From JADKAV01 sp963769435 (GTDB taxonomy: Bacteria; Actinomycetota; Actinomycetes; S36-B12; UBA10799), in contig CAVYLN010000001.1 in assembly GCA_963769435.1 (NCBI GenBank), positions 62,001-126,000 on the forward strand: a DNA stretch of 64,000 nucleotides. The letters run 5' to 3'. Of the stretch, positions 7,381 to 16,025 are shown one piece after another. Both the position numbers and the translations under genes were made by a program. Below the pieces are notes generated by a model. It saw nothing but the letters and a program-made list of their open reading frames with translations, was not told the DNA's origin and did no database searches. The first letter of the stretch is position 1, and the number at the start of each line of letters is the position of its first letter.

Positions 7381-8968
7381 GTGTCAGACCCCCGCATGGA
7401 CTGGGCCGACGCCGTGATGTTCGGGGTGGAGGAAGACCCCGTACTCCGATCCGTGATCACGCTGGTGATCCTGCTCGATCGGGAGCCGGACCAGGAGGTG
7501 GTCCGCGAGCGGATCGACCGGATGACCCGCGCCATTCCGAAATTGCGGCAGAGGGCCGTCGGTAACCCCTTGAGTCTGGCACCACCACGCTGGGAGATCG
7601 ATCCCAACTTCGACATGGGCTACCACCTGCGATGGGTCAAGGCCCCCAACCCCGACGGGACCATGCGGCCGGTCTTCACGCTCGCCGAGCAGATGGCGGA
7701 GGGCGACTTCGACCGCGCCCGGCCGCTGTGGGAGATGCTTCTGGTCACCGGTCTCAAGGACGGACAGGCCGCGTTCATCACCAAGATCCACCACTCGGTG
7801 ACAGACGGCATCGGCGGGCTGCAGATGGCGGCGATGCTTTTCGACCTCGACCGGACCGGTGCCGATCTCGGGCCGATGCCGGACGCGCCCGTCGGCGCCA
7901 CCGCCGGCTTGCGGGGACGCCTGCGGCAAGGGGTGTCGTTCGAGGCTCGAACCACGGTCTGCAGATGTCCGGGGAGCGCTCGGCGCGGGCACCGACTTCG
8001 TGAAGGAAGCCGTCACCGACCCCATCGGTGTCGCCACCTCCGCCGGCGAGATGGCAGCGTCGCTGTCCCGCATGCTGGCCCCCGCGTCAGAGCCGCTGTC
8101 GACCGTGTTCGGAGAACGATCGCTGTCGGTGTACTTCGACCTGATCGACGTCCCACTGGACGATTTGAAGAAGGCCGGCAAGGTGGGTCGTGGAACTCTC
8201 AACGACGCATTCGTGGCCGGTGTCGCGGGGGGTCTGCGGCGCTATCACGAGCGCCACGGCACGATTCCCGACGCCCTGCGCGTCAACATGCCGGTGAACC
8301 TGCGCAGCCCTGCTGACGCGGGCAAGGCGGGCAACTCATGGGTTCCCGCCCGATTCCCGGTACCCATGAATGAGGCAGATCCCGCCAAGCGGATCCAGCA
8401 ACTGCACCCGGTCCTGCGACAGGCGCGCACCGAACCCGCCGCTGTACTGACCGATCAGGTCTTCCGCCTGCTCACCATGCTCCCTCGCAGCATCGCCACG
8501 ACTGTTGCGGGAGGTTTGATGAAGGGCACGGACTTCGTCGCCACGAACGTGCCGGGGCCACCCATCCCGGTGTACTTCGCGGGCAGCCAGATCCTGCGGA
8601 TGCTGCCTTACGCACCGAAGGCAGGTGCGGCGGTGAACTGTGCGCTGATGTCCTACAACGGCGTGGCGCAGGTGGGCGTCAACATCGACACCGTGGCCGT
8701 CCCCGATCCCGCCGAACTGGTCGACGACCTGCGCGCCGGTCTCGAGGAGATCACCGCGCTTGCTCACCCCGACGAACGGCCGGCCGCAGTGACCACGCAG
8801 CCGAAGTCGGCAGCGGAACCGGCCAAGAAGGCCCCCGCCAAGAAGACCCCCGCCAAGAAGACCCCCGCCAAGAAGACCCCCGCCAAGAAGACCCCCGCCA
8901 AGAAGACCCCGGCCAAGAAGACCCCGGCCAAGAAGGCCCCGGCCAAGAAAGCCCCAGCGGACCAGTAG
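7381..8968 (+). CDS. WS/DGAT-type wax ester/diacylglycerol acyltransferase family protein (frame interrupted)
   Basis: GTG 7381 follows GGAGG. The N-terminal half carries the acyltransferase motif H-H-S-V-T-D-G (HHxxxDG), preceded by F-I-T-K-I. At about 7945-7962 the frame shifts by one base, and the C-terminal domain continues in the next frame: G-A-L-G-A-G-T-D-F-V, R-V-N-M-P-V-N-L-R, N-V-P-G-P-P-I-P-V-Y-F-A-G and Y-N-G-V-A-Q-V-G-V-N. Together they make about 528 residues. The enzyme family esterifies fatty alcohols or diacylglycerol with acyl-CoA; not all members are true wax/TAG synthases. An unusual tail of nine Pro-Ala-Lys-Lys-(Thr/Ala) repeats ends the protein. It is divergent from the acyl-CoA dehydrogenase gene. 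Confidence 0.88.
8819..8959 (+). repeat. 15-bp tandem repeat encoding PAKK(T/A) tail
   Basis: Nine consecutive 15-bp units (CCC-GCC-AAG-AAG-ACC and close variants) sit in frame at the 3' end of the acyltransferase gene. The first six are nearly identical, which suggests recent slippage or unequal exchange. It is protein-coding and not a CRISPR array: units abut with no spacers. Confidence 0.9.
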
Positions 8969-8970
8969 GG

Positions 8971-8985
8971 CGAGGGCTCCCCTCG
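8971..8985. terminator. Short hairpin between convergent genes
   Basis: CGAGGG and CCCTCG form a 6-bp stem with a 3-nt loop immediately after the acyltransferase stop and before the convergent GTPase gene. There is no T-run, which is common for actinobacterial terminators. Weak evidence. Confidence 0.35.
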
Positions 8986-9022
8986 GCGACCTGAATGTTG
9001 TTGGTGGAGAACGCCCGCAGAC

Positions 9023-10180
9023 TCAGCGCCCGGGCGGCAATTCGTCGCGTTTACGCGCTCCCGAAAGCCGGAAACGGGCTTTGAACTCGTCGACGAACAC
9101 GGTCCGGATCGATTCGATGTCGCTCAGGTCGCCAGCCACGAGGTACTTCTCGAGCACTGCCACCCAGGCCCAGCCCATGGCCGTCGTCATGCTCGCCGCG
9201 ACCGTACCCGAGATCACCATGGCTGCGGGTTGCCCTCCGGGTACGACCCGCAGCAGGGACGAGACCATCCACCTGCCGGCGGTGGTCGCGCCGCTGGAGA
9301 GCATGAGGGACCCGACCAGCGAAGCCAGTTGCGCGGAGGCCAGCCGACTGCCGTAGGCGGCGGTCAGACGTGCAATCATTCCGATCTGCAGGGGAACTAG
9401 GATCGCCGCGTCGGAAAACGGAATCGGCGTGGCGCCGGTGGCCAGGGCAGACGACGCGCTCGCTGTAATGATCTTCTTAGCAGCCTGTCTTTTACGCCCC
9501 CAGTCGAGCTGCTGAGCAGCCGACAGCGCTGCCACCGCAGCCTCGGGGATGGTGTCAAACGTGGCGTCCAAGAGTTCCTGCAGGCCGAATACCACCGTGC
9601 TTAGGAATGGATCCGCCTTCGCGTTCGTGAGGAAGATCCGGCCCCCCGCCGCGAGCGGCAGCCCCAGCCCGGCCAGGAAGTGCGCGAACTCGATGGCTTC
9701 GTCGTGAATCTCGCCGCTGGTGTTCGCCGGCACCTGGGTGAGCACGAACAGTACCGGGAGACCCAGTTCGTGCAGTCGGCGCACGAAACCGGCCTGGTGG
9801 TCCTCGAACCGCCGGTCACTCCACCGCAGCGTGTACCAGGCCGCGTGGATCTGTTCGGTGGCATCCGCACGCTGCGTGGACGTCACCACCTCCTCAAGGG
9901 CGGCGAGGATCCGGTCCCCAGCCTCCCCCGTCTCGAACCCGCGCGAGTCGTAGACACCCAGCACGCCGTTGGGATGTACGTAGTAGTCAAGGCCGGTCGT
10001 CACCGGTCGCCCGGTGCCGACCGCCGCAACGTCCTCGCCGAAGATGGCGTTGACCAGAGTGCTCTTGCCCGTGCCCGTCTTCCCGAAGATCGCGAGGTTG
10101 AATCGTCCCAGGGCGTTGAGCGCCTGCGCGTACTCCTGTCTGTACAACCGCGTGATGTCGGTGGAGTCGGGGTCCTTCAC
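9023..10180 (-). CDS. GTPase with C-terminal DUF697-like membrane-associated domain
   Basis: The 385-residue protein opens with a P-loop GTPase domain: G-K-T-G-T-G-K-S-T-L-V-N (residues about 34-45), switch T-G-R-P-V-T-T-G, and a Walker B/G3-like V-Y-D-S-R-G-F-E-T. The base-recognition loop appears as L-T-Q-V and T-N-A-K-A-D. From about residue 235 a Gly/Ala-rich hydrophobic region (I-I-T-A-S-A-S-S-A-L-A-T-G-A-T-P-I-P-F-S-D-A, then L-Q-I-G-M-I-A) matches the DUF697/YcjF type. The family is thought to act at the membrane; its target is unknown. The GTG start lacks a clear ribosome-binding site. Confidence 0.8.
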   Translation of the reverse strand: MKDPDSTDITRLYRQEYAQALNALGRFNLAIFGKTGTGKSTLVNAIFGEDVAAVGTGRPVTTGLDYYVHPNGVLGVYDSRGFETGEAGDRILAALEEVVTSTQRADATEQIHAAWYTLRWSDRRFEDHQAGFVRRLHELGLPVLFVLTQVPANTSGEIHDEAIEFAHFLAGLGLPLAAGGRIFLTNAKADPFLSTVVFGLQELLDATFDTIPEAAVAALSAAQQLDWGRKRQAAKKIITASASSALATGATPIPFSDAAILVPLQIGMIARLTAAYGSRLASAQLASLVGSLMLSSGATTAGRWMVSSLLRVVPGGQPAAMVISGTVAASMTTAMGWAWVAVLEKYLVAGDLSDIESIRTVFVDEFKARFRLSGARKRDELPPGR

Positions 10181-10217
10181 AGCACAAGGCTAGGCGGTCA
10201 GCAGCCGGACCGGGCGA

Positions 10218-12635
10218 TCAGAAGGGCCACACCCAGTCCCGCACCTCCGGCAGATCCTCCCCGCGCTGCCGGATGTGGTGCCTGTGCTCGAGTCGCCGAT
10301 CGACCATCGCCTGCCGCAGCCCGGCAGCGTTCGCACCCAGGCCGGGGACACGGTCGATGACATCGATCACGAGGTGGAACCGGTCTATGTCATTCATGAC
10401 GCACATGTCGAAAGGAGTGGTGGTCGTCCCCTCCTCCTTGTAGCCGCGCACATGGATGTTGTCGTGCCCGTTGCGGGCGTATGTGAGTCTGTGGATGAGC
10501 CACGGGTAGCCGTGGTAGTTGAAAATGACCGGCTTATCCGTGGTGAACAATGCGTCGAACTCAGTGTCCCGCAACCCGTGTGGGTGTTCGGTATGCGGTA
10601 GCAGGCGCATGAGATCCACCACATTGACCACCCTCACCCGCAGTTCGGGAAGGTGTTCGCGCAGGATCGCGGTCGCTGCGAGGATCTCCAACGTCGGGAC
10701 GTCGCCGGCGCACCCCAGTACGACATCGGGTTCGGCGCCACCGTCCGAACTGGCCCATTCGAAGATGCCGATGCCTCGGGAGCAATGCAGTCGGGCCTGC
10801 TCCGCGTCGAGCAGGTCCAGGCCGGGCTGCTTGCCGGCGACGACAACGTTCACGTAGTTGCGGCTACTCAGACAGTGGTCCATGGTCGACAGCAGCGTGT
10901 TGGTGTCCGGGGGCAGGTAGACGCGGATGACGTCCGGCTTCTTGTTGACCACATGATCGATGAAGCCGGGGTCCTGATGAGAGAACCCGTTGTGATCCTG
11001 CCGCCACACGTGGGAGGTGAGCAGGTAGTTCAGGGACGCGATCGGAGCCCGCCACCCGATGTCCCTGGTGGTCTTCAGCCACTTGGCGTGCTGGTTGAAC
11101 ATGGAGTCCACGATGTGGATGAACGCCTCGTAGCACGAGAACAGACCATGTCGGCCGGTGAGCAGATAGCCCTCCAGCCATCCCTGGCAGGTGTGCTCGC
11201 TGAGGATCTCCATGACGCGGCCGTCCCTGCTGAGCATCGAGTCCCACTCCTCCGGCAGGATCTCGGCCTCCCAGGTCTTACCCGTCACCTGCATCAGTTC
11301 GGAGAGCCGGTTCGACTCGGTCTCGTCGGGGCCGACTATCCGGAAGTTGGCCGTGGTCTCGTTCTGTGCCATGACCTCGCGCAGGAATCCCCCGAGGACT
11401 CGGGTCGGTTCGTGGTGGGTCGTGGCCGGCTTGGCCACTTCGACGCAGTAGTCCATCCAATCCGGCGTCGACAGCCTCTGGAGCAGGCGTCCCCCGTTGG
11501 CGTACGGCTGCGCCGACATCCGATGGTCACCGTCCGGCGCCATTTCCTGCAGGTCCGGTTTGGGGCACCCGTCCCCGTCGAACAACTCCGACGGGCGGTA
11601 CGACTTCAGCCACTGCTCGAGAGCGCGCGCATGCGCAGGATTCGTGTGGGTGTCGTGCAACGGGACCTGATGGCTTCGCCACGTTCCCTCCACCTGCTTG
11701 CCGTCGACCACCTTGGGGCCGGTCCAGCCCTTGGGGCTGCGAAGGACGATCATCGGCCACTGTGGTCTGGTCGTCTTGCCCTCCTCCCGCGCGGCGCGCT
11801 GGATCTCCGCGATCTCGGACAGGGCAGTGTCCAGGGTCGCGGCCATCAGTTGGTGCATCCGTTCGGGGTCACTGCCTTCCACGAAGTGCGGCTTCCACCC
11901 GTAGCCGACCAGCAGCGAGGTCAACTCCTCGTGCGGAATCCTCGCAAGCACGGTCGGGTTGGCGATCTTGTAGCCGTTGAGGTGCAGGATCGGCAGGACC
12001 GCGCCGTCGCGCTCCGGATTCAGGAATTTGTTGCTGTGCCAGGACGTGGCCAGTGGACCGGTCTCGGCCTCGCCGTCCCCGACCACACAGGCGACCACGA
12101 GGTCGGGGTTGTCGAAAGCCGCCCCGAACGCGTGGGAAAGCGAGTACCCGAGTTCGCCGCCCTCATGGATCGAGCCGGGCGTCTCTGGTGCCACGTGCGA
12201 GGGCACACCCCCCGGGAAGGAGAACTGCTTGAACAGTGTCCGCATCCCGGACTCCGTCTGTGGAACGTCCGGGTAGTACTGCGAGTAGGTACCCTCCAGC
12301 CACGCGTTGGCCACCATGGCGGGTCCTCCGTGCCCGGGGCCGGCGATGTAGATCATGTCGGTCCCGTCACGCCTGATGACCCGGTTGAGGTGGGCGTAGA
12401 CGAAGTTCAGGCCCGGAGTGGTACCCCAGTGCCCGAGCAGTCGCGGCTTGATGTCGGACGCCTTCAACGGACGCTTGAGCAGGGGGTTGTCCAGAAGGTA
12501 GATCTGCCCGACCGACAGGTAGTTGGCGGCCCGGAACCAGCGGTCCAACGCCTCGATCTCCGCCGCGTCCAGGGTGCCCGGCGACACCTTGACCCGACTG
12601 CGGGACGGGTTGGCACGTTTTGTCTTGGAAGCCAT
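10218..12635 (-). CDS. xfp: Phosphoketolase (xylulose 5-phosphate/fructose 6-phosphate)
   Basis: This 805-residue cytosolic thiamine-diphosphate enzyme splits xylulose 5-phosphate, and often fructose 6-phosphate, with phosphate to give acetyl phosphate plus glyceraldehyde 3-phosphate or erythrose 4-phosphate. It is the usual family length. Clear signatures are G-H-W-G-T-T-P-G-L-N-F near residue 70, I-A-G-P-G-H-G-G-P, E-G-G-E-L-G-Y-S-L-S-H-A-F-G, the ThDP-binding G-D-G-E-A-E-T-G-P-L, and R-Q-D-H-N-G-F-S-H-Q-D-P-G in the pyrimidine domain. No acetate kinase gene lies nearby, so acetyl phosphate would be used by genes elsewhere. It appears to be transcribed alone. Confidence 0.97.
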   Translation of the reverse strand: MASKTKRANPSRSRVKVSPGTLDAAEIEALDRWFRAANYLSVGQIYLLDNPLLKRPLKASDIKPRLLGHWGTTPGLNFVYAHLNRVIRRDGTDMIYIAGPGHGGPAMVANAWLEGTYSQYYPDVPQTESGMRTLFKQFSFPGGVPSHVAPETPGSIHEGGELGYSLSHAFGAAFDNPDLVVACVVGDGEAETGPLATSWHSNKFLNPERDGAVLPILHLNGYKIANPTVLARIPHEELTSLLVGYGWKPHFVEGSDPERMHQLMAATLDTALSEIAEIQRAAREEGKTTRPQWPMIVLRSPKGWTGPKVVDGKQVEGTWRSHQVPLHDTHTNPAHARALEQWLKSYRPSELFDGDGCPKPDLQEMAPDGDHRMSAQPYANGGRLLQRLSTPDWMDYCVEVAKPATTHHEPTRVLGGFLREVMAQNETTANFRIVGPDETESNRLSELMQVTGKTWEAEILPEEWDSMLSRDGRVMEILSEHTCQGWLEGYLLTGRHGLFSCYEAFIHIVDSMFNQHAKWLKTTRDIGWRAPIASLNYLLTSHVWRQDHNGFSHQDPGFIDHVVNKKPDVIRVYLPPDTNTLLSTMDHCLSSRNYVNVVVAGKQPGLDLLDAEQARLHCSRGIGIFEWASSDGGAEPDVVLGCAGDVPTLEILAATAILREHLPELRVRVVNVVDLMRLLPHTEHPHGLRDTEFDALFTTDKPVIFNYHGYPWLIHRLTYARNGHDNIHVRGYKEEGTTTTPFDMCVMNDIDRFHLVIDVIDRVPGLGANAAGLRQAMVDRRLEHRHHIRQRGEDLPEVRDWVWPF

Positions 12636-12769
12636 GCCTCCAACCCTGTCAAGGCGTCGACCGGATTACCAGCCCTCCGCGGCGACGTACCCTGCGACGA
12701 CACCTCGATTTCGCCACTGGCGTCGGTTCGCCACTTGGGTGCGCCGGGATCCTGTGTTCAGATGGAGTC

Positions 12770-13069
12770 ATGAGTGACAACGACGACATCGAGCGGCTGC
12801 TTCGGGAGATCGACGCCACCACGTCGGGAAGTGCGGCACAGCCTCCGGCGCCTCGGCAGGAGTCCAGCCCGGCCACCACACCTCAGAAGACGCCCGAGAA
12901 GTCCAAGGGCAGCGGTACCGGATTGGCCGTATCCGCCGTGATCGGTGTCGTCGGGCTGATCCTGGGATCGATCCTGGGCTTCCTGCCCTACATCAACGGC
13001 ATCTCACTGGGGCTAGGCGGATTCCTCGGGGCGTACATCGCCTGGACCCTCGGCCGCCGCTTCGGCTAG
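12770..13069 (+). CDS. Small two-helix membrane protein
   Basis: ATG 12770 follows a GGAG; an in-frame extension upstream to 12620 is unlikely. The 99-residue product has an acidic, Pro/Ser/Thr-rich N-terminal half and then two closely spaced membrane helices (L-A-V-S-A-V-I-G-V-V-G-L-I-L-G-S-I and L-G-L-G-G-F-L-G-A-Y-I-A-W) with a Gly-rich turn. I do not recognise a family. The last 57 bases overlap the convergent DUF3159 gene, an unusually long 3' overlap. Confidence 0.65.
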   Translation: MSDNDDIERLLREIDATTSGSAAQPPAPRQESSPATTPQKTPEKSKGSGTGLAVSAVIGVVGLILGSILGFLPYINGISLGLGGFLGAYIAWTLGRRFG

Positions 13070-13687
13070 ACGCCTCTTGGCGAAGACCGGGCTAAGCAAT
13101 CGGTAGGTCACGTAGGCCGCGAACAGGAACAGCGGCCAGCCCATGACGATGCGCGCCACCCCCAGTGCCCCCACCCATCCGGCCAGGTACAAGGGGACCT
13201 GGACGAGGATGCGGCCACCGAACACGAAGACCCATACCCAGGTCGCGGCGGCGAAGGTGCGCCGCAGTTCGAGATCTGAGCGCCATCCGGTCGGATCACC
13301 GGTGATTGCCCCCACCACGACCCCCATCAGGGGCCATCGAACGGCCAGGGAGATCAGGAACGCCGACCCGTAGGCGACGTTGACGATCAGGCCCCATAGG
13401 AAGAAGTCGCGGGCCTCACCTGTGCGGGAACTCACATATGCGGAGATCGCGACACCTGCGAAACCGGCGAGCACCTGGGTCAGGGGCTGGCGCCGCAGCA
13501 GCCGCCACACGAGTATGACGACCCCGGTTGCGAGCGCGGCGATGAGTGCTGGTTGCAGCACCCGGCCGTCGACCAGGTACACGGTCACGAACACGACTGC
13601 GGGCAGGCCCGAGTCCAGCATGCCGCGCCAGCCGCCGATGGCGCGCTCGAGCAGCACCGCCTCCGGGTGCGCCTGGGACTCGGTCAC
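13013..13687 (-). CDS. DUF3159 family membrane protein
   Basis: GTG 13687 overlaps the OB-fold gene stop as GTGA, fixing the start. The 224-residue product has about six hydrophobic helices and DUF3159 features: G-G-W-R-G-M-L-D-S-G-L-P-A-V-V-F-V near the N-terminus, R-D-F-F-L-W-G-L-I-V-N, and T-G-D-P-T-G-W-R. The domain is found in actinobacteria and sits in a conserved order with dut, DUF3710 and an OB-fold gene, as here. Function unknown. Confidence 0.88.
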   Translation of the reverse strand: MTESQAHPEAVLLERAIGGWRGMLDSGLPAVVFVTVYLVDGRVLQPALIAALATGVVILVWRLLRRQPLTQVLAGFAGVAISAYVSSRTGEARDFFLWGLIVNVAYGSAFLISLAVRWPLMGVVVGAITGDPTGWRSDLELRRTFAAATWVWVFVFGGRILVQVPLYLAGWVGALGVARIVMGWPLFLFAAYVTYRLLSPVFAKRRLAEAAAEGPGDVRPEESA

Positions 13688-14013
13688 CCGGCGCTCGGGA
13701 TCGTCAGTTCGTACTCCGGGTTGAAGATCACTTTTCTGCCGTCCCGGATCGCGACCCGGCCCCGGGCGATGATCTGGCGGCTGGGCACGATCCCCGTGAG
13801 CCTGCGGCGCCCGAGCCAAACGAGGTGGACGATGCCGGTCTCGTCGGAGATGTCCGCTTCGAAGGACTCCACTCCCCCACTCGGGTGCAGCGTCACGCTG
13901 TGGACGGTGCCCGCCACTTCGACGACGTCACCGACCGAAGCGTTGCACATCAGGACGTGCTGACACCTCTGCCCGGTGCTGGTGCGGGCGCGCCACGTGG
14001 TCTCAGCAGTCAC
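13684..14013 (-). CDS. OB-fold nucleic-acid-binding domain protein
   Basis: The 109-residue product starts at GTG 14013. The core reads G-D-V-V-E-V-A-G-T-V-H-S-V-T-L, D-E-T-G-I-V-H-L-V-W-L-G-R-R-R-L-T-G-I and G-R-V-A-I-R-D-G-R-K-V-I-F-N-P-E-Y-E-L, a tRNA-anticodon-type OB fold. The 4-base overlap with DUF3159 and the dut/DUF3710 neighbours reproduce a conserved actinobacterial gene order. Its nucleic-acid target is not known. Confidence 0.85.
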   Translation of the reverse strand: MTAETTWRARTSTGQRCQHVLMCNASVGDVVEVAGTVHSVTLHPSGGVESFEADISDETGIVHLVWLGRRRLTGIVPSRQIIARGRVAIRDGRKVIFNPEYELTIPSAG

Positions 14014-14056
14014 TGCTCCAGAGTAGACGCCACACGGGAGCGTCACAATGTAGGGC

Positions 14057-14734
14057 GTGACGACGTGGATCCTGCTGCACGGCGCCGGGTCGACCCCGGA
14101 GTTCGTCCGCCGCACGTTCGGTCCGGCGGCCGAGCGGGCCGGGGCGACCCTGCAGGCACCGGACATGGCCGGCGCCACCATGGCGGACATGGTCGAGACG
14201 ATCGCGCAGTGCGCGCCCGGACCGACCGATCTGATCGGGGGTGTGTCCCTCGGGGCTCATGCAGCGGCCGCGTTCGCCGCCGACACCGGATGGTCCGGAC
14301 GGCTGTATGCCGTCATGCCGGCGTGGGTCGGGCCGCCAGAGCAGGTGGCTGCGCTCACCGCACGCACCGCGGACCAGGTCGAGACCATTGGGGTGGAGGA
14401 CACCCTCGCCGACATCGCGTCCGCGGCAGCACCTGGCGATTGGATCTACGCCGAACTGCATCGGGCCTGGCGCGCCATGTCGCGGGAAACACTGGTGCGA
14501 GCGCTACGCGTGGCCGCAGTCCAGAGCGCCCCCACTGCGCAGACCCTGTCCAGAGTGCGCGGCAGGGCGCGAATCGTGGCCTTGGCCGACGACCCGACAC
14601 ATCCATTGGCTGTGGCCCGGGTCTGGGCCGAGTCGATCGCGCATGCTCAACTGCACGTGCTCGACCGGGATCTTGGCGGGGCGGACACGACTGAACTCGC
14701 ATCCCGGCTGCAATCGTTCCGGGCTGAGGCCTGA
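14057..14734 (+). CDS. Alpha/beta hydrolase fold protein
   Basis: The 225-residue protein has the fold's landmarks: I-L-L-H-G-A-G-S (oxyanion loop) at the N-terminus, and the nucleophile elbow G-G-V-S-L-G-A-H (Ser about residue 71). The C-terminal half is Ala-rich and includes I-V-A-L-A-D-D-P-T-H-P (likely acid region) and H-V-L-D-R-D, but no clear catalytic His motif stands out. Substrate unknown. It is divergent from the OB-fold gene. Confidence 0.75.
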   Translation: MTTWILLHGAGSTPEFVRRTFGPAAERAGATLQAPDMAGATMADMVETIAQCAPGPTDLIGGVSLGAHAAAAFAADTGWSGRLYAVMPAWVGPPEQVAALTARTADQVETIGVEDTLADIASAAAPGDWIYAELHRAWRAMSRETLVRALRVAAVQSAPTAQTLSRVRGRARIVALADDPTHPLAVARVWAESIAHAQLHVLDRDLGGADTTELASRLQSFRAEA

Positions 14735-14790
14735 GGCGCGACGGACCTCGCAACGCCTGTGCGCCTCAGTGCGCCTCAGTGCGTCTCAGT
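14731..14790. repeat. Triple 10-bp repeat with complementary upstream arm (possible terminator)
   Basis: GCGCCTCAGT occurs three times in tandem at 14761-14790, with one change (GCGTCTCAGT) in the third copy. CTGAGGCGC at 14731-14739 is perfectly complementary to the first copy, giving a 9-bp stem with a 21-nt loop between the convergent hydrolase and DUF3710 genes. The last unit encodes the C-terminal residues of DUF3710. A bidirectional terminator is plausible. Confidence 0.45.
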
Positions 14791-15531
14791 GATCTCCGGA
14801 CCCCGCTCGAACGGCTCCAGGTCCTCGTAGGCCTCGGCCGGTTCCTCTTCTTCCTCCTCGGTCTCGAGTCCCTCCGGCGGGCTCAGCTGGATCAGATCAC
14901 CAGGTGCCATCGGTCGTTCGCCGCGATTGACCACGCAGCCGGCCAGGATGTCCTCGAAGAACTCTCCCCAGGCCGGACTCGTTGCAGCGGCCCCCATGAA
15001 CATCCCCCGCACGAACCACCGATTGCCTTCGGCGCCGACGAAGCGGGCCGTCTGCAGGCCCTGGTTGCCCTCGGCGTCCTGAGCCGGCACCTCGCCGGTC
15101 AGTTCCGGGCCGAACCGGCCCTCAGCGCGGGTCATGGTGCCCCCGGCCTGCACGATCTCGGCCTCCAACTCGTCCATGACCTCGTTCCACAGGCCACCCG
15201 ATCGTGGCGCTGCCACGGCCATGAGCTGCAGCGCCGCACCCTGCTCCTCGAGCACGACCACGGCGAGCGCGAAGGTGTTGGTCTCCTCGTTGTGGCCCTC
15301 GAGGTGGAGTTGCATGTTCTCCACGATCGGGATCTGCAGGCCCCCCAGATCCACGCGTGCGATCTCGTCATCGGGCATGTCATTGATGTCGAACGGGCCT
15401 TCGCCGGCCTGCGCGGATGACCCGGACGCCGGCTCGGGTGTCGAGGCCTGCTCGGATTCCACCTCGGTCACCGACTCGGGCTCTGCGTCCCCGGTGTCCT
15501 CTACTGGGCCGGACTTGCGTCGCTTGAACAC
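14776..15531 (-). CDS. DUF3710 family protein
   Basis: I start this gene at GTG 15531 because GAGGAG lies five bases upstream; GTG 15537 would leave no spacing. The 251-residue product begins V-F-K-R-R-K, then has an acidic low-complexity linker, the DUF3710 core (R-V-D-L-G-G-L-Q-I-P, L-W-N-E-V, G-N-R-W-F-V-R-G-M-F-M-G) and a Glu-rich C-terminus. It directly follows dut, as in many actinobacteria. Function unknown. Confidence 0.9.
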   Translation of the reverse strand: MFKRRKSGPVEDTGDAEPESVTEVESEQASTPEPASGSSAQAGEGPFDINDMPDDEIARVDLGGLQIPIVENMQLHLEGHNEETNTFALAVVVLEEQGAALQLMAVAAPRSGGLWNEVMDELEAEIVQAGGTMTRAEGRFGPELTGEVPAQDAEGNQGLQTARFVGAEGNRWFVRGMFMGAAATSPAWGEFFEDILAGCVVNRGERPMAPGDLIQLSPPEGLETEEEEEEPAEAYEDLEPFERGPEITETH

Positions 15532-15578
15532 TGTCACTCCTCGTTTCGGTCGCTCCCACCGTAACGTGCCCCGCGAGA

Positions 15579-16025
15579 TCACTGCGAGTCGCGATGTCCC
15601 CCTGTGGAGCCGAATCCGCCCACGTCGCGCGCCGAACCGGGCAGGGTGTGAACCTCCATGACCGTGACCTGCGGGAGCTGCTGGACGACCAGTTGTGCCA
15701 CGCGGTCGCCGCGGTTGAACACGACTTCCTCGCGAGGATCGAGGTTGATCAGGCAGACCTTGATCTCGCCGCGGTAGCCCGCATCGATGGTGCCCGGGCC
15801 GTTGACAACGCCGATCCCGTTGCGGACCGCGAGTCCGCTGCGGGGGTGCACGAACGCCGCGTAGCCGGCGGGCAGCGCGATCGCGACTCCGGTCGGCAGC
15901 AGTACGCGTTCCCCCGGCGCCACGACCGCATCGATGCGCGTGTGGAGGTCTAGGCCGGCATCGCCGGGATGGGCGTACGACGGGAGCGGGAGATCGGGAT
16001 CCAACCGGTGAACGAGCAGATTCAC
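15579..16025 (-). CDS. dut: dUTP diphosphatase
   Basis: This 148-residue homotrimeric enzyme hydrolyses dUTP to dUMP and diphosphate, keeping uracil out of DNA and supplying dTMP synthesis. The motifs are in order: D-A-G-L-D-L (motif 1), H-P-R-S-G-L-A (motif 2), G-T-I-D-A-G-Y-R-G-E-I (motif 3, with catalytic Asp), R-V-A-Q-L-V (motif 4), and a flexible C-terminal G-F-G-S-T-G-G-H (motif 5). GTG 16025 overlaps the thioesterase stop as GTGA, so the long open frame upstream is not part of the gene. Confidence 0.97.
   Translation of the reverse strand: MNLLVHRLDPDLPLPSYAHPGDAGLDLHTRIDAVVAPGERVLLPTGVAIALPAGYAAFVHPRSGLAVRNGIGVVNGPGTIDAGYRGEIKVCLINLDPREEVVFNRGDRVAQLVVQQLPQVTVMEVHTLPGSARDVGGFGSTGGHRDSQ

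Noticed and set aside
8764..8946. Repeat peptide L-A-G-V-F on the minus strand
   Set aside because: It is the complement of the PAKKT coding repeat of the acyltransferase, not a gene.
8819..8959. Possible CRISPR array
   Set aside because: Units are 15 bp, in frame and contiguous without spacers; the same holds for the 18-bp repeat at 44850-44938. No cas genes are present.
10653..12773. 706-codon open frame antisense to phosphoketolase
   Set aside because: High-GC codon bias opens long antisense frames. Its protein has no recognisable motif, while the opposite strand encodes a complete, conserved enzyme.
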